Counted from the stretch's first letter, positions 1-10,808 are shown. The stretch is DNA of 64,000 bases from Archangiaceae bacterium (GCA_016714225.1 JADJNS010000028.1:1-64000), one strand, 5' to 3'. Notes: a model not told the origin generated them from the letters alone. Translations and numbers: made by a program.

Positions 1-2
1 AC

Positions 3-873
3 CGCCTGGTGCACGGCGAGGCCGACGGCCTGCCCGGGCTGGTGGTCGACCGCTACGGTGACGCGCTCTCGGCGCAGTTCCTCACCCCGGCGACCGAGCA
101 GCGCAAGAGCTGATCGCCGATCTGCTGCAGAAGCAGTTCTCGGCCAAGGCCATCGTCAACCGCTCGGACGTGGGCGTGCGCAAGCTCGAGGGCCTCGAGC
201 CGTTCAAGGGCGTGATGCGCGGCGAGCTGACCGGCCCCAAGACCTACCTCGAAGGCCACGTGCGGCTGCAGGCCGACCTGCTCAACGGGCAGAAGACCGG
301 CACCTTCCTCGACCAGCGCGAGAACCACGTGCTCGCCTCGACCTACGCCCGCGGCGAGGCGCTCGACTGCTTCGCGTACGTGGGCGGCTTCGGCACTCCA
401 ACTGGCCCACCCGCGCCACCAAGGTCACCGCGGTCGAGATCAGCGAAGCGGCCTGCGGCCTCATCACCGCCAACGCCGCGGCCAACGGGCTCTCGAACGT
501 CGAGGTGGTGGCCGCGAACGCCTTCGACTACCTGCGCGACGCCGTCGACGAGGGCAAGAAGTTCGACACCATCGTGCTCGACCCGCCGTCGTTCGCGAAG
601 AACAAGGGCGCCATCGAGGCCGCCACCCGCGGCTACAAAGAGATCAACCTGCGCGCCCTGCAGCTGCTCAAGCCGGGCGGGCACCTCATCACGTGCAGCT
701 GCACCTACCACGTCGACGAAGAGGGCTTCGAGGCGATGCTCGACGCGGCCGCGGCCGACGCCAGGCGCAAGGTGCAGATCATCGAGAAGCGCGGCGCGGC
801 GCGAGATCACCCGGTGCTGCTCGGCCTGCGCGAGACCCGCTACCTCAAGTGCTTCGTGCTGAGGGCGCTGTGA
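3..873 (+). pseudogene. Class I SAM-dependent 23S rRNA methyltransferase, RlmI-like, 5'-partial and frameshifted
   Basis: The conceptual protein follows the RlmI/YccW family of 23S rRNA cytosine-5 methyltransferases. It has an LPGLVVDRYGD segment, a QKTGTFLDQRENH block, a glycine-rich SAM motif CFAYVGGFG, VTAVEIS as the acidic end of strand 2, the catalytic-type IVLDPPSFAKNK, and SCTYHVDEEGF near the end. The reading frame changes three times: one base is missing near 106 (an AAGAG where AAGGAG would continue), and one extra base sits near 395 and another near 411. Correcting these gives one continuous protein (for example GFGLQLAHRATKVTAVEIS). The 5' end lies outside the window. Clean frame on both sides of each break suggests sequencing error near a contig edge, but a decaying gene cannot be excluded. 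The stop overlaps the next start (GTGA). Confidence 0.8.
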
Positions 874-1268
874 ACGACCGCGCCGCGCGCGAGACCCGGG
901 CCATCTACGCCAAGGCCGACGCGCTGTGGGCGCGCTACTCGTGCCCGGCGTCGGGCGAGTGCTGCCAGCTGGCGGTGACCCAGCGGCAGCCGTGGCTGTG
1001 GCCGTCTGAATGGCGCGTGCTCGCGTCCCAGGGCCCGGTGCCGGCTGCGCGCGCCGACGGGGCGTGCCCGTTTCTGGTCGACAACCGCTGCTCGCGCTAC
1101 GCCGACCGCCCGCTGGGCTGCCGCACCTTCTTCTGCCACCGCATTCGCGGCCCCGAGCGCCAGCCGGTGACAGAGATGAACGCGCTGCACGAGCGCCTCG
1201 CGCGCATCAACGAGCTGGAAGACGAGCACGCAGAGGCCCGGCCGATTCTCGAGTGGTGCTCCCGATGA
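870..1268 (+). CDS. YkgJ/UPF0153-type cysteine cluster protein
   Basis: This 132-residue protein has the Cys pattern of the YkgJ family (putative zinc- or iron-chelating domain). It shows CPASGECCQLAV near residues 28-39, then CPFLVDNRCSRYADRPLGCR, then FFCH. The C-terminal part is charged and helical (LARINELEDEHAEAR). The GTG start at 870 overlaps the TGA of the methyltransferase, and the stop overlaps the ATG of the next gene, so the three are probably translationally coupled. The family has no firmly assigned biochemical role; metal binding is inferred from the conserved cysteines. No signal peptide is visible, so it should be cytoplasmic. Confidence 0.8.
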   Translation: MNDRAARETRAIYAKADALWARYSCPASGECCQLAVTQRQPWLWPSEWRVLASQGPVPAARADGACPFLVDNRCSRYADRPLGCRTFFCHRIRGPERQPVTEMNALHERLARINELEDEHAEARPILEWCSR

Positions 1269-2524
1269 GCCTGCTCGGCGCCGCCGTCGCGCTGTGGGTC
1301 GCCTCGGGGCCGCCCCTGCCCGAGCACGTGTACGTCAAGACCTTCGACCGCCAGTTCACCTCGAAGTACGACCTGGCCCTCTACAACGGCCGCATCTGGT
1401 GGAAGGCGCTCGACGCCAAAGAGTGGGCCCAGCTGCCCCCCACCGGGCTGCCGGTCGACAAGTCGTTCACCACCCCGGGCGAGGTGGTCGAGATCACCGC
1501 CGACGGTGAGAACCTGCTCGCGCTCGACCCGAAGGGCCGCGCCTACTACGCCAAGCTCGACCCGCTGAAGTGGACGGCGTCTTGGGGCCCCACCTGGTCC
1601 GAGGGGCCGCTCTACATCGACCAGGCCGCGGGCGAGCGCATGGCGATGTCGCACCGCAAGATGGCGTTCGAAGACATCGACGGCAACCCGCACCCGGTGA
1701 TCGTGGGGGTCACCACGCTCTACATCTTGAACCACGGCGGGCGGCGCCTCGAGTACACCGACCCGTGGCTGCCGCCCAAGCAGCGGCACTTCGTCTGCCT
1801 GCCCGAGCACGGTCGCTTTCGCGCCGCAGAGGTGAGCGCCAGCGCCTCGACGGTGTTCGTGATCGACGAGGCCGGGCACTCGTACACCCGCCTCGGCGAC
1901 TACGACTCGATGGGGCTGGACCCGGTGTTGCGCTACGGCTGGGAGCGCGAGCGCCGCCTGCATTGGTGGAGCGACGACGTGTACTCGCTGCCCGCCCACG
2001 AGTGGGTGCAGCAGCCCGACCTGCCCGGCGGGGCCACCACCGCCATCACCATCTTGCAGACCGGCCTGGGCAACGACGCCCGCGAGCTGCGGGTGGCCTC
2101 GGGCGACGGCTACTGGAAGAAGCCCATCGCCTCGGGCCAGTGGGAAAAGGTCGAGCTCGACTGGGCCGGCCCGCCGCCCGGCAAGTCGATCAACCGCAAC
2201 ACCGACACCCGCCTGCCGCCCCACGTGAAGGTCTTGAAGGGCACCCTCGACGGGCAGCCGGTGACGCTCGACGAGTTCGCCCCCGACTGCTCACCGGCCA
2301 GCCTGGTGGTGGGCGAGGCGCGGCTGCCGCTGCACTTTCTGCCCGACTGGGAGGCCGGCGGCACCCGGCTGACCGGCGCGCTGTTCGCCGGCGGCTCGGG
2401 CTTGAAGCTGTTTCATGGCAGACCGCTGATCGAGGTCGAGCTGCAGCTCGACGGCGAGAAGGTGACGCTGGTCGAGCGGTTTCGCCCCCGCGCGCTGCGG
2501 TTCGAGCTCGCGCTCGCGCCCTGA
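1265..2524 (+). CDS. Hypothetical exported protein
   Basis: The product has 419 residues. The N-terminus MSLLGAAVALWVASGPPLPE resembles a short signal peptide or membrane anchor. The rest is rich in Trp, Asp and Pro, with several segments of the type 'W-x-x-L/P ... D-G-x-x-L-A' that recall beta-propeller or beta-sandwich folds, but I recognise no catalytic motif. The ATG at 1265 overlaps the TGA of the preceding Cys-cluster gene (ATGA), which supports this start. It is probably periplasmic or surface exposed. Function unknown. Confidence 0.65.
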   Translation: MSLLGAAVALWVASGPPLPEHVYVKTFDRQFTSKYDLALYNGRIWWKALDAKEWAQLPPTGLPVDKSFTTPGEVVEITADGENLLALDPKGRAYYAKLDPLKWTASWGPTWSEGPLYIDQAAGERMAMSHRKMAFEDIDGNPHPVIVGVTTLYILNHGGRRLEYTDPWLPPKQRHFVCLPEHGRFRAAEVSASASTVFVIDEAGHSYTRLGDYDSMGLDPVLRYGWERERRLHWWSDDVYSLPAHEWVQQPDLPGGATTAITILQTGLGNDARELRVASGDGYWKKPIASGQWEKVELDWAGPPPGKSINRNTDTRLPPHVKVLKGTLDGQPVTLDEFAPDCSPASLVVGEARLPLHFLPDWEAGGTRLTGALFAGGSGLKLFHGRPLIEVELQLDGEKVTLVERFRPRALRFELALAP

Positions 2525-2584
2525 CCCGACACCCGCCCCGCTCGGCGTTCGCGCCCGAGGTCGGTCTGGGCTACACGCGCGCGC

Positions 2585-3542
2585 GTGTCGCTGGTCGCCG
2601 TGCTCACCCTCTCGCTGGCCGTGGCTCCGAGCCCGAAGGCTCGGCTCGAGTTCGCCAGCGCCTCCGCCGCCTGCACCGAGGCGAAGCTGCGCGAGGCGGT
2701 GGCGGCGCGGCTCGGCTACGACCCCTTCGTCGCCGAGGCTGCGCTGGCGGTGCGGGTGCAGATCTCCGCCGGTGCCCCGCTCAGAGCCCAGCTCACCATC
2801 TCGAGGCCAGGGGCGCCCGAGGCCGGCCGGGCGCTCAGCGGCCCGCCCGACTGCGTCTCGCTCACCAACGGCGTCGCGCTCGCGCTCGCGCTCACGGTCG
2901 ACCCGCTGGTGCTCACCCGGCCGCCGGCTCCCCCGCCCGAGCCCGAGCCGCCCGAGGCGCCCGCCGTCGACCCGGCCCCCGCCGCGCCGCCGGCGCCCGC
3001 CCCTGCAGGCAGCGCTGCCGGCGCCCGCCCCACCAGCTCCGGTCGCGTCGCGCCCGCTGCAGGTGGCGCTGCTGGCGGGCGCCGCGGTCGAGCTCGGGCA
3101 GCAGCCTGCGCTGACGCCGGGGTTCCGCGCCGGAGTGCGCTTCGGCGGCGCGACGCTCACCGGCCTGGTCGAGGCCGCGCTCACCCTGCCCTCGCGGCAG
3201 GCCGTCACCGGGGGCGCCATCGACACGTTCTTCGTGGGTGGCGACCTCGGCGTCTGCGCCGGCGCTTGGCGGGTGGCCGGCTGTGCGCTGGTGCGCGCCG
3301 GCGGCCTTCAGTTCCGCGGCGAGGGGTTCGCCGACTCTCGCAGCGGGTGGCTGCCCTCGGTGAGCGCCGGAGCGCGAGCCACCTTCGAGTGGCCCGCCGA
3401 CACCCTGTTCGCCCTGCAGGCGAGCGCCGAGCTCCGGGTGCCCATCGTGCGCCTCAAGCTCTCGGTCGGTGACGAGCGGGTGTGGGAGCAGGGCTGGGTG
3501 ACCGGCAACGCCGCGGCGGCGCTGGTGGTGCGAATTCCGTGA
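2585..3542 (+). CDS. Hypothetical exported protein with Pro-rich linker, frameshifted
   Basis: Two overlapping frames fit together as one gene. The first frame (GTG at 2585) gives a signal-like N-terminus (LVAVLTLSLAVAPSPKA), a small domain with two Cys, then a PAP-rich linker (PPAPPPEPEPPEAPAV). The second frame carries a Gly-rich, beta-strand-rich C-terminal part (AGVRFGGATLTGLVEAAL, SVSAGARATFEWPAD) resembling an outer-membrane or periplasmic barrel-type domain. The switch falls near 3007 in a GC-rich stretch and needs only one base. The gene is just upstream of the ECF sigma factor and its TGA overlaps the sigma factor's GTG, so it is probably part of the same transcription unit and possibly its target or sensor. 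No family recognised. Confidence 0.5.
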
Positions 3543-4090
3543 CGGACCTGGCGGCTCGACCCAAACCGGTGGCTGTGCCCGAGTTCCGAACCGTGTACCG
3601 GGAGGAGGCGCCCTACGTGTTCCGCGTGCTGCGGCGGTTGGGCGTGCGCGACTCGGAGCTCGAAGACCTGGCTCACGACGTCTTCGTCGCGGCCTACCGC
3701 GCCTGGGCCCGCCTCGACCCGGCCCAACCGGTGCGGCCCTGGCTGTTCGGCATCGCCTACCGTCTGATGCTCGACCACCACCGCAAGCGCTCCACCCACT
3801 CCGAGGTGCCGAGCGCGCGGGTGCCCGAGACGGTCGATGACCGGGGCGGGCCGGCCGAGCACGCTGCCCGCCGGCAGGGCTTGAGCCTCGCCGCGCGCAT
3901 CATCGAGGGGCTCGAGCTCGACCGCCGCGCGGTCTTCGTGCTGCACGAGCTCGAGGAGCTGCCCATGCCGCAGATCGCCGAAGCGCTCGAGGTACCCTTG
4001 AACACCGCCTACTCGCGGCTGCGCCTGGCGCGCCGCGACTTTGCCGCCGCCGCCGCGCAGGCCACGGGAGTGACCGATGGACGAGCTTGA
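3539..4090 (+). CDS. RNA polymerase ECF-type sigma-70 factor
   Basis: This 183-residue protein has region 2 (YVFRVLRRLGVRDSELEDLA, then HDVFVAAYRAWARL and the PWLFGIAYRLMLDHHRK helix) and region 4 (LELDRRAVFVLHELEELPMP followed by the HTH AEALEVPLNTAYSRLRLARR). This is the ECF (RpoE-like) group: it recruits RNA polymerase to a dedicated regulon. The GTG start at 3539 overlaps the upstream TGA. The following gene starts inside its 3' end, as in many sigma/anti-sigma pairs. The regulon is unknown. Confidence 0.92.
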   Translation: MTDLAARPKPVAVPEFRTVYREEAPYVFRVLRRLGVRDSELEDLAHDVFVAAYRAWARLDPAQPVRPWLFGIAYRLMLDHHRKRSTHSEVPSARVPETVDDRGGPAEHAARRQGLSLAARIIEGLELDRRAVFVLHELEELPMPQIAEALEVPLNTAYSRLRLARRDFAAAAAQATGVTDGRA

Positions 4091-4724
4091 GCCGATGCCC
4101 GATTTCGCCCAGCGCCTGCTCGACGCCGAGCGCGCCGCGCCGCCCACCTTCCCCGCCGCGACGGTCGACCGCGTGCTCGGTCGGGTCGAGCACACGGTGG
4201 GCCTCGCCGCGCCCGCCGCTGCCGCTGCTGGCCTGGGGACGATCGCGAAGCTGTGCCTGGTCGGAGCGGGCGTGCTCGCCGGCAGCGCGGGGGTGCTGCT
4301 CTTCAGACAGGTGAACGTGTTCGTCGCCGACCCCATCGTGGTGGTGCAGCAGGTGCCGGTCGAGGTGAGGGTGCCGGCTGCCGAGCTCCCCTCGCCCGCC
4401 GCCGAGGCAGCCCCGCTGCCGAAGGCGGCTCCGGCGCCCACCGCTGCGCGCAGCGACCCCCTCGACGCCGAGCAGCGGCTGCTCGACACCGCCCGCGCCG
4501 CCCTGGTGCAGCAGCGGCCCGAAGCCGCCCTCGAGGCGCTGGGTCAGCACGCCCGCCGCTTTGCCCACGGGCAGCTGGCTGAAGAGCGCGACGCGCTCGA
4601 GGTTCAGGCGCTGTGGAAGGCCGGCCGCGAGGCCGAGGCGCGCGCCAAGGGCGCGACTTTTCGCAAGCGCTTCCCCCAGAGCATCTTCATCGAGGGAATC
4701 GACGCCCTGGAGAAATCGCCGTGA
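4077..4724 (+). CDS. Membrane-anchored TPR/BamD-like protein, candidate sigma-factor partner
   Basis: The product has 215 residues. Residues 1-45 are cytoplasmic-type (with EPMPDFAQRLLDAERAAPPT near the start). One transmembrane segment follows (LGTIAKLCLVGAGVLAGSAG, about 53-72). A Val/Pro/Ala-rich periplasmic linker leads to a C-terminal helical region (AEQRLLDTARAALVQQRPEA, RKRFPQSIFIEGIDALEK) typical of TPR or BamD-like repeats. It overlaps the ECF sigma gene by 14 bases, which is the usual arrangement for an anti-sigma or regulatory partner. No zinc-binding anti-sigma motif is seen, so that role rests on position only. Confidence 0.7.
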   Translation: MDELEPMPDFAQRLLDAERAAPPTFPAATVDRVLGRVEHTVGLAAPAAAAAGLGTIAKLCLVGAGVLAGSAGVLLFRQVNVFVADPIVVVQQVPVEVRVPAAELPSPAAEAAPLPKAAPAPTAARSDPLDAEQRLLDTARAALVQQRPEAALEALGQHARRFAHGQLAEERDALEVQALWKAGREAEARAKGATFRKRFPQSIFIEGIDALEKSP

Positions 4725-4756
4725 CGGATTCGGTTCGACGGCCCAAACCGGGCGGC

Positions 4757-6475
4757 ATGCGCTACCTGACGATGATCGCCCTGCTCGCTGCCGCGGGCTG
4801 TGACTGCAACGGAGTGGTGGGTTACCGCGAAGACGGCGGCGAGGCGGGGGGCGGAGCCGCCGGCGGCGTGGCGGGAGGCACCGCGGGCGGGGCGGCCGGA
4901 GGCACCGCGGGCGGGGCGGCCGGAGGCACCGCGGGCGGCGCCGCCGGCGGCACCGCGGGCGGCGCGGCGGGCGGCGCGGCGGGGGGCGCGTCGTTCGACG
5001 CCGGCGGCCCCACCCTCGCGTTCGCGCGCTGGGTGAAAGTGGTGGAAGGGTCGACCTCATGCTGCTCGAGCCTTGCGGTGAGCCGCGACGGGGCCGTCTT
5101 CTCGACGCTCACGCTCGGGTACAACGGGCCCACCGCCATCGGATGGGGCGACCCCGACGAGGTGAGCATCGATGACGCCTTCAAGCCGGTGCTGCTGCTG
5201 CTCGATGGCGCCGACGGAGGCTTGCGACGCACCGTGAGGGTGGCGATCGACCAGGGCGCGTTCCCCAAGAACGCGACGGCCAGCGCTCCGAACCTGGAGA
5301 TCACCGCCTCGGGGGAGCCGGTGATTTGGGGCTACTTCATGGGTGACGCGCGGTTCTTCCCCGGCACGGCGATGCAGACCGACTACACCGCGCTGCGCTC
5401 GACCAGCACGGGCGCCCAGGCAGAAGACCCCTTCTTCGCTCGCTACACCTCGCAGGGAGACCCGCTCGCGCTGATGCGGGGCCGCACGCCGGGGCCGCTC
5501 ACCACGAGCTGGACCAACCGCGCCGACGCCCTCGCCGCGCTGCCCAATGGCGACCTCTTCCTCACCGGCGAGTACCAGCAGTCGGGCTTCGTCTTTGCCG
5601 ACGGCAAGCCCGCGCAGACCACCCTGCCCGCGAGCGGTGGCGCTCTGCGTTCGACCTACTTCGCCCGGGTCGACGCGACCGGCAACCCGGTCTGGGTGCG
5701 CCGCAACGACCCCATCTACGGAACGTACGCCCGTGCAGGCGGCGACGGGGCGGTGTACGTGGTGCTCGAAGGTGCGGGCAGCCTGTTCCTCGACTCGCCG
5801 AGCCCGGTGCGCATCGACCCACCCCGATGGGCCGCTGACGCGGGCGCCACCAGCTCCTTCGCCATCGCGAAGTTTTCGGCGGCCATCGACTTCGAGTGGG
5901 TTCGCTATGTCGTCGCGCCCACGCAGTTGATGCGCCTCACCGACCTGGCCCCCACAGCCGACGGCGTGGCGGCGGTGGGCTACGTCGGAGAAGCGCTGCA
6001 GGTGCGCGACGCCGACGGAGGAGCGCTGGCCGCCCTTCCGCCGCCGGGGGAGATGGCGTCGTGGGCCCTGCGCTTCGAAGCAGACGCGGGCGTTCGCTGG
6101 TTGCGAGCGCTCGACGTCGGCAGCTCGGACCCCAAGCTGGCGGTGTCGGGAGACGAGCTTCACATCGTCGCTCCGGTGTGGGGCGCCGTCCCGGCCCTCG
6201 ACCTGCCGGGCGCACGCGACGGCGGCAGCTCCGACGTTCACACCATCGGCTACCGCCTCTCGGCGGCGGGTCAGCGGGCGAGCACCCGCTGGGTCGCCGA
6301 AAACCTCTACGCCGCTCATGTGGTGACGGTGCCCGGCGGCGGCCTGGTGATGGAGGCCGAAGCCGCCTACCGGCTGCCGGTGGTGCTCGGGGCGGCCGAC
6401 GGCGGCCGGCAGGTGGTGCCCCAGCGGCAACCGACCCTCGACGCGCAGCGCCTCTACCTGCGCGTCGACCTCTGA
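4757..6475 (+). CDS. Lipoprotein with Gly-Gly-x-Ala linker, unknown function
   Basis: The ATG at 4757 gives a canonical lipoprotein signal (MRYLTMIALLAAAGCDCNG, lipobox LAAAGC). An in-frame GTG at 4721 overlaps the previous stop and would add 12 residues; coupling makes it a real alternative. Residues about 28-80 are an almost pure GGxAGG repeat that should act as a flexible tether. The remainder (about 490 residues) is beta-rich, with recurring DGG, GDLFLTGEY and ARVDATGNPVWVR segments like those of beta-propeller surface proteins. It ends 13 bases before the convergent OmpA-type gene. It lies in the ECF sigma unit and may be a regulon member or sensor. No enzymatic motif seen. Confidence 0.75.
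   Translation: MRYLTMIALLAAAGCDCNGVVGYREDGGEAGGGAAGGVAGGTAGGAAGGTAGGAAGGTAGGAAGGTAGGAAGGAAGGASFDAGGPTLAFARWVKVVEGSTSCCSSLAVSRDGAVFSTLTLGYNGPTAIGWGDPDEVSIDDAFKPVLLLLDGADGGLRRTVRVAIDQGAFPKNATASAPNLEITASGEPVIWGYFMGDARFFPGTAMQTDYTALRSTSTGAQAEDPFFARYTSQGDPLALMRGRTPGPLTTSWTNRADALAALPNGDLFLTGEYQQSGFVFADGKPAQTTLPASGGALRSTYFARVDATGNPVWVRRNDPIYGTYARAGGDGAVYVVLEGAGSLFLDSPSPVRIDPPRWAADAGATSSFAIAKFSAAIDFEWVRYVVAPTQLMRLTDLAPTADGVAAVGYVGEALQVRDADGGALAALPPPGEMASWALRFEADAGVRWLRALDVGSSDPKLAVSGDELHIVAPVWGAVPALDLPGARDGGSSDVHTIGYRLSAAGQRASTRWVAENLYAAHVVTVPGGGLVMEAEAAYRLPVVLGAADGGRQVVPQRQPTLDAQRLYLRVDL
4831..4992 (+). repeat. GC-rich tandem repeat encoding GGxAGG linker
   Basis: Imperfect 12/24-base units (core GCGGGCGGCACCGCCGGC and GCGGGCGGGGCGGCCGGAGG) run across this stretch of the lipoprotein gene. 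The encoded peptide is glycine/alanine/threonine low complexity. Such arrays are prone to slippage and to assembly collapse, so the copy number is uncertain. Confidence 0.8.
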
Positions 6476-6488
6476 GCGCCGCCCTGCC

Positions 6489-8315
<1,827 letters not shown>

Positions 8316-8471
8316 TTTTGAACCCCTCCGGTGCGCGAATCATCGGCGCCGCGGCAGCCGGGGCAAGTCTTTTGTGCGGCCCTGCGCCCGCAACCTTTGT
8401 CGCTTGACGAATCGCCGTGACGGGCGGCGCGGCTTCGAGCGCGAGAACGCGCTGGCGTATATGTACGCGCC

Positions 8472-9032
8472 ATGGCTGCCACCCCTTCGACGATGCTCCC
8501 GCTCGGTACCGCGCTGCCCTCTTTCGCCCTCACCGACGCAGTGAGCGGCAAGCCGGTCGCCTCAGCCGAGCTCAAAGGCCCGCGCGGCGTGCTGGTGATG
8601 TTCATCTGCAACCACTGCCCGTACGTGATTCACATTCGCAGCGAGCTGGTGAAGCTGGCCAACCACGCCGTCGAGCAGGGCTTCGCGGTCGTGGCGATCA
8701 ACTCGAACTCCGAGAAGACCCACCCGCAAGACGGCCCGCCCCACATGAAGAACCTCGCCCAGGCCGAGCAGTGGCGGTTTCCCTTCGTCTTCGACGCGAC
8801 CCAAGACGTGGCCCGGGCGTTCAAGGCGGCCTGCACGCCCGACCTGTTCCTCTTCGATGCCGGGCGCAAATTGGCCTACCGCGGCCAGTTCGACGACAGC
8901 CGCCCCAGCAACGGCAAGCCGGTGACCGGCGCAGATCTCCGCGCCGCCATCGAGCAGGTGGCCCGGGGTGAGCAGCCGCCGGAAGACCAGAAGGCCAGCA
9001 TCGGCTGCAACATCAAGTGGCACCCCAGCTGA
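8472..9032 (+). CDS. Thioredoxin-family (AhpC/TSA-like) protein
   Basis: This 186-residue protein has a redoxin fold: LPSFALTDAVSGKPV, GVLVMFICNHCPYVI, then a PFVFDATQDVARAFKA peroxiredoxin-like segment and a DLFLFDAGRKLAYRGQFDD strand. The active-site region reads CNHCPY, so it keeps a CxxC pair, unlike most AhpC-type enzymes. The family (often annotated as thioredoxin-family or redoxin-domain protein) is thought to reduce disulfides or peroxides, but the substrate is unknown. No signal peptide is apparent, so it is probably cytoplasmic. It starts 156 bases from the divergent OmpA-type gene. Confidence 0.88.
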   Translation: MAATPSTMLPLGTALPSFALTDAVSGKPVASAELKGPRGVLVMFICNHCPYVIHIRSELVKLANHAVEQGFAVVAINSNSEKTHPQDGPPHMKNLAQAEQWRFPFVFDATQDVARAFKAACTPDLFLFDAGRKLAYRGQFDDSRPSNGKPVTGADLRAAIEQVARGEQPPEDQKASIGCNIKWHPS

Positions 9033-9036
9033 AGCT

Positions 9037-9615
9037 TCAGGGCCCCGCCGGCGCGAACACGTTGGAGTGGGAAATCTCGATGCCGATGACCGGGCCCACC
9101 AGCGCGGTGAGGCCCCCCAGCGCCAGCAGCGGCACCGCTCCGCCAGGGCTGTTCGCGGTGAGCGCCAGCGCACCGAGGGTCGAGAGCAGCGCGCCCACTG
9201 CCCCGCCGAGCAGCGCGCCCGCCACCGCTCCGCCGTACGAGCCTCTGCCTCCGCCCCTCTGGTGCCCGACGTAGGTACCGAGCGGGAGCAGCAGCGTCAC
9301 GGCCAGCGAGCCGACCAGCGCGCCGGCCGCCATCGCTTCGAAAGACGTGCCCGGGTCTCTCCCCGAGGAGACCGCGTAGAGCGTGGCCGCGGTGAGGCCC
9401 GCCGAAGCGGCGCCACCGAGCAGGGTGCCCACCGCCGCCCCCCCTGCCCGCGCCCCGGTGGTCGAGGTGTCGGCCAGAGCCGGTAGAGCGACCACCCGAC
9501 GAAACCTCGCGGCCTCTGACCCCTCGGGGGTGAGCGGCACGTCGCTGGGCACCAGCGGAGGCGCGCTGGGCTGCGGCGCGGCGAGCAAGAGCCAGAGTGG
9601 GAGCGCGGTGAGCAC
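9037..9615 (-). CDS. Hypothetical glycine-rich membrane protein
   Basis: The product has 192 residues from a GTG start. A signal-like N-terminus (LTALPLWLLLAAPQPSAPPL) is followed by three or four hydrophobic stretches rich in Gly and Ala with glycine-zipper spacing (AGGAAVGTLLGGAASAGLTA, AVAGALLGGAVGALLSTLGA). Such segments often form packed membrane helices. It converges with the thioredoxin-like gene, leaving only 4 bases between stops. No family recognised; membrane location is inferred from hydrophobicity. Confidence 0.55.
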   Translation of the reverse strand: MLTALPLWLLLAAPQPSAPPLVPSDVPLTPEGSEAARFRRVVALPALADTSTTGARAGGAAVGTLLGGAASAGLTAATLYAVSSGRDPGTSFEAMAAGALVGSLAVTLLLPLGTYVGHQRGGGRGSYGGAVAGALLGGAVGALLSTLGALALTANSPGGAVPLLALGGLTALVGPVIGIEISHSNVFAPAGP

Positions 9616-9712
9616 GCCGGGCCATCAGCACGGGCGATGCCAACGGTTCGGCCCGGCGCCACGAGGTCGGCAGCCTTGGCCCGCGCAAGGTCTCGCGCAC
9701 CCGCTGCAGGCG

Positions 9713-10282
9713 TCAGCGCGGCGCGGCGGGGGGCGGGGCCATGCCCATCATCTCGGCCCAGGCCTTGCTGACCTCAGCCTCGCGCGAGAGCAGCACGTCG
9801 ATGTTCTGGGTGCCGAAGCGCTTGCGCTCGTCGGTGAGCTCGCGGGCCTGCTGCTGCTGCTGCTTGAAGGCGGCCATCGCCTCTTCCATGTGCTTCTTCT
9901 GCTCGGGGTTGAGCGCCTGCCCCATGGCCGCCAGGTCGGGCATGAACTCGGGGTTGGCGGCCAGCTGGGTGACCATGCGCCGGGCGATGACCGACGACAC
10001 CATCTCGTCGAGGCGCACCACCTCGTCACCCGAGAGGCCCGACGCCTTGAGCGCCGCCGCGTCGCGCTCGGCGCGGTCGTAGGTGCCGCCGTCGAGCGAG
10101 CGGGTGATGCCCTGCGACGCCCGCTGGTAGCGCAGGTAGCCGTCGAGCAGCGCGGGGGTGAGCACGAAACCGCCGTCGACCGCAGCCACCGCCGCCACCG
10201 GCACTGCCGCGGCGTCGGGGGCCTGGGTGGCTTCCTTACGGCACCCCACCGCCAGCAGCGCCAGCACTGCGATGCGTTTCAC
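9713..10282 (-). CDS. Hypothetical lipoprotein
   Basis: This is a 189-residue product from GTG at 10282; another in-frame GTG lies two codons upstream. The start MKRIAVLALLAVGCRKEAT has a good lipobox (LLAVGC). The mature part is helical and charged, with ALNPEQKKHMEEAMAAFKQQ and a run of Gln, and ends with PPPAAPR. It resembles the helical periplasmic lipoproteins common in myxobacteria, but I can name no family. It is divergent from the histidine phosphatase gene, with only about 25 bases between the two starts. Confidence 0.65.
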   Translation of the reverse strand: MKRIAVLALLAVGCRKEATQAPDAAAVPVAAVAAVDGGFVLTPALLDGYLRYQRASQGITRSLDGGTYDRAERDAAALKASGLSGDEVVRLDEMVSSVIARRMVTQLAANPEFMPDLAAMGQALNPEQKKHMEEAMAAFKQQQQQARELTDERKRFGTQNIDVLLSREAEVSKAWAEMMGMAPPPAAPR

Positions 10283-10307
10283 GCACACCACAGTACAGAA
10301 CTTCGAT

Positions 10308-10808
10308 ATGAATTTGGGTGCTGTGAAGGTCCTCCTCGTCCGCCATGCAGACGCCGACGCCGACATTCCCGAGGGTCTGGGAGACGAGGCGCGCGCGCTC
10401 ACCTCGAAGGCGCGGCTTTCGATTGCCGCCCACTTCGCTGCGCTCGCCGAGCGCATCGGCATGCCGAGGCTGGTGCTCACCAGCCCGCTGGTGCGCGCGG
10501 TACAGACCGCGTCGATCTTGAGCTTCTCGCTCGGGTACGAGGGCCCGCTGCGCGCCCACCGCTCGCTGCTCCCCGACATGCCGGTGGGAGCCATCGACGG
10601 GGTGCTCAACGAAGCGAACGCCGCCGACTCAATCATCCTGGTGGGGCACAACCCGTCGATGACCGCGATGGCCGCGCACCTGCTCGGCATGCAGAACTTT
10701 CCCAAGCCGGTGAACCCCGGCACGGTCATCGCGCTCGAGCGCGACGGCGCCGCCACCCGGCTGCTCTTCTACGCGCCGCCCGGGCAGCAAGTGCTCGAGA
10801 CCGTCTAG
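10308..10808 (+). CDS. SixA-like histidine phosphatase
   Basis: This 166-residue protein belongs to the histidine phosphatase superfamily (branch 2-like, SixA group). It has the catalytic RHG/RHA motif (LLVRHADADAD), a TSPLVRAVQTASIL segment and the second catalytic histidine in ILVGHNPSMTAMAAHLLG. SixA in E. coli dephosphorylates a phosphohistidine of signalling proteins. The ATG at 10308 gives MNLGAVKVLL; the in-frame GTG at 10323 (MKVLLVRHA) would match relatives even better. The stop overlaps the start of cyaY by one base (TAGTG). Confidence 0.9.
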   Translation: MNLGAVKVLLVRHADADADIPEGLGDEARALTSKARLSIAAHFAALAERIGMPRLVLTSPLVRAVQTASILSFSLGYEGPLRAHRSLLPDMPVGAIDGVLNEANAADSIILVGHNPSMTAMAAHLLGMQNFPKPVNPGTVIALERDGAATRLLFYAPPGQQVLETV

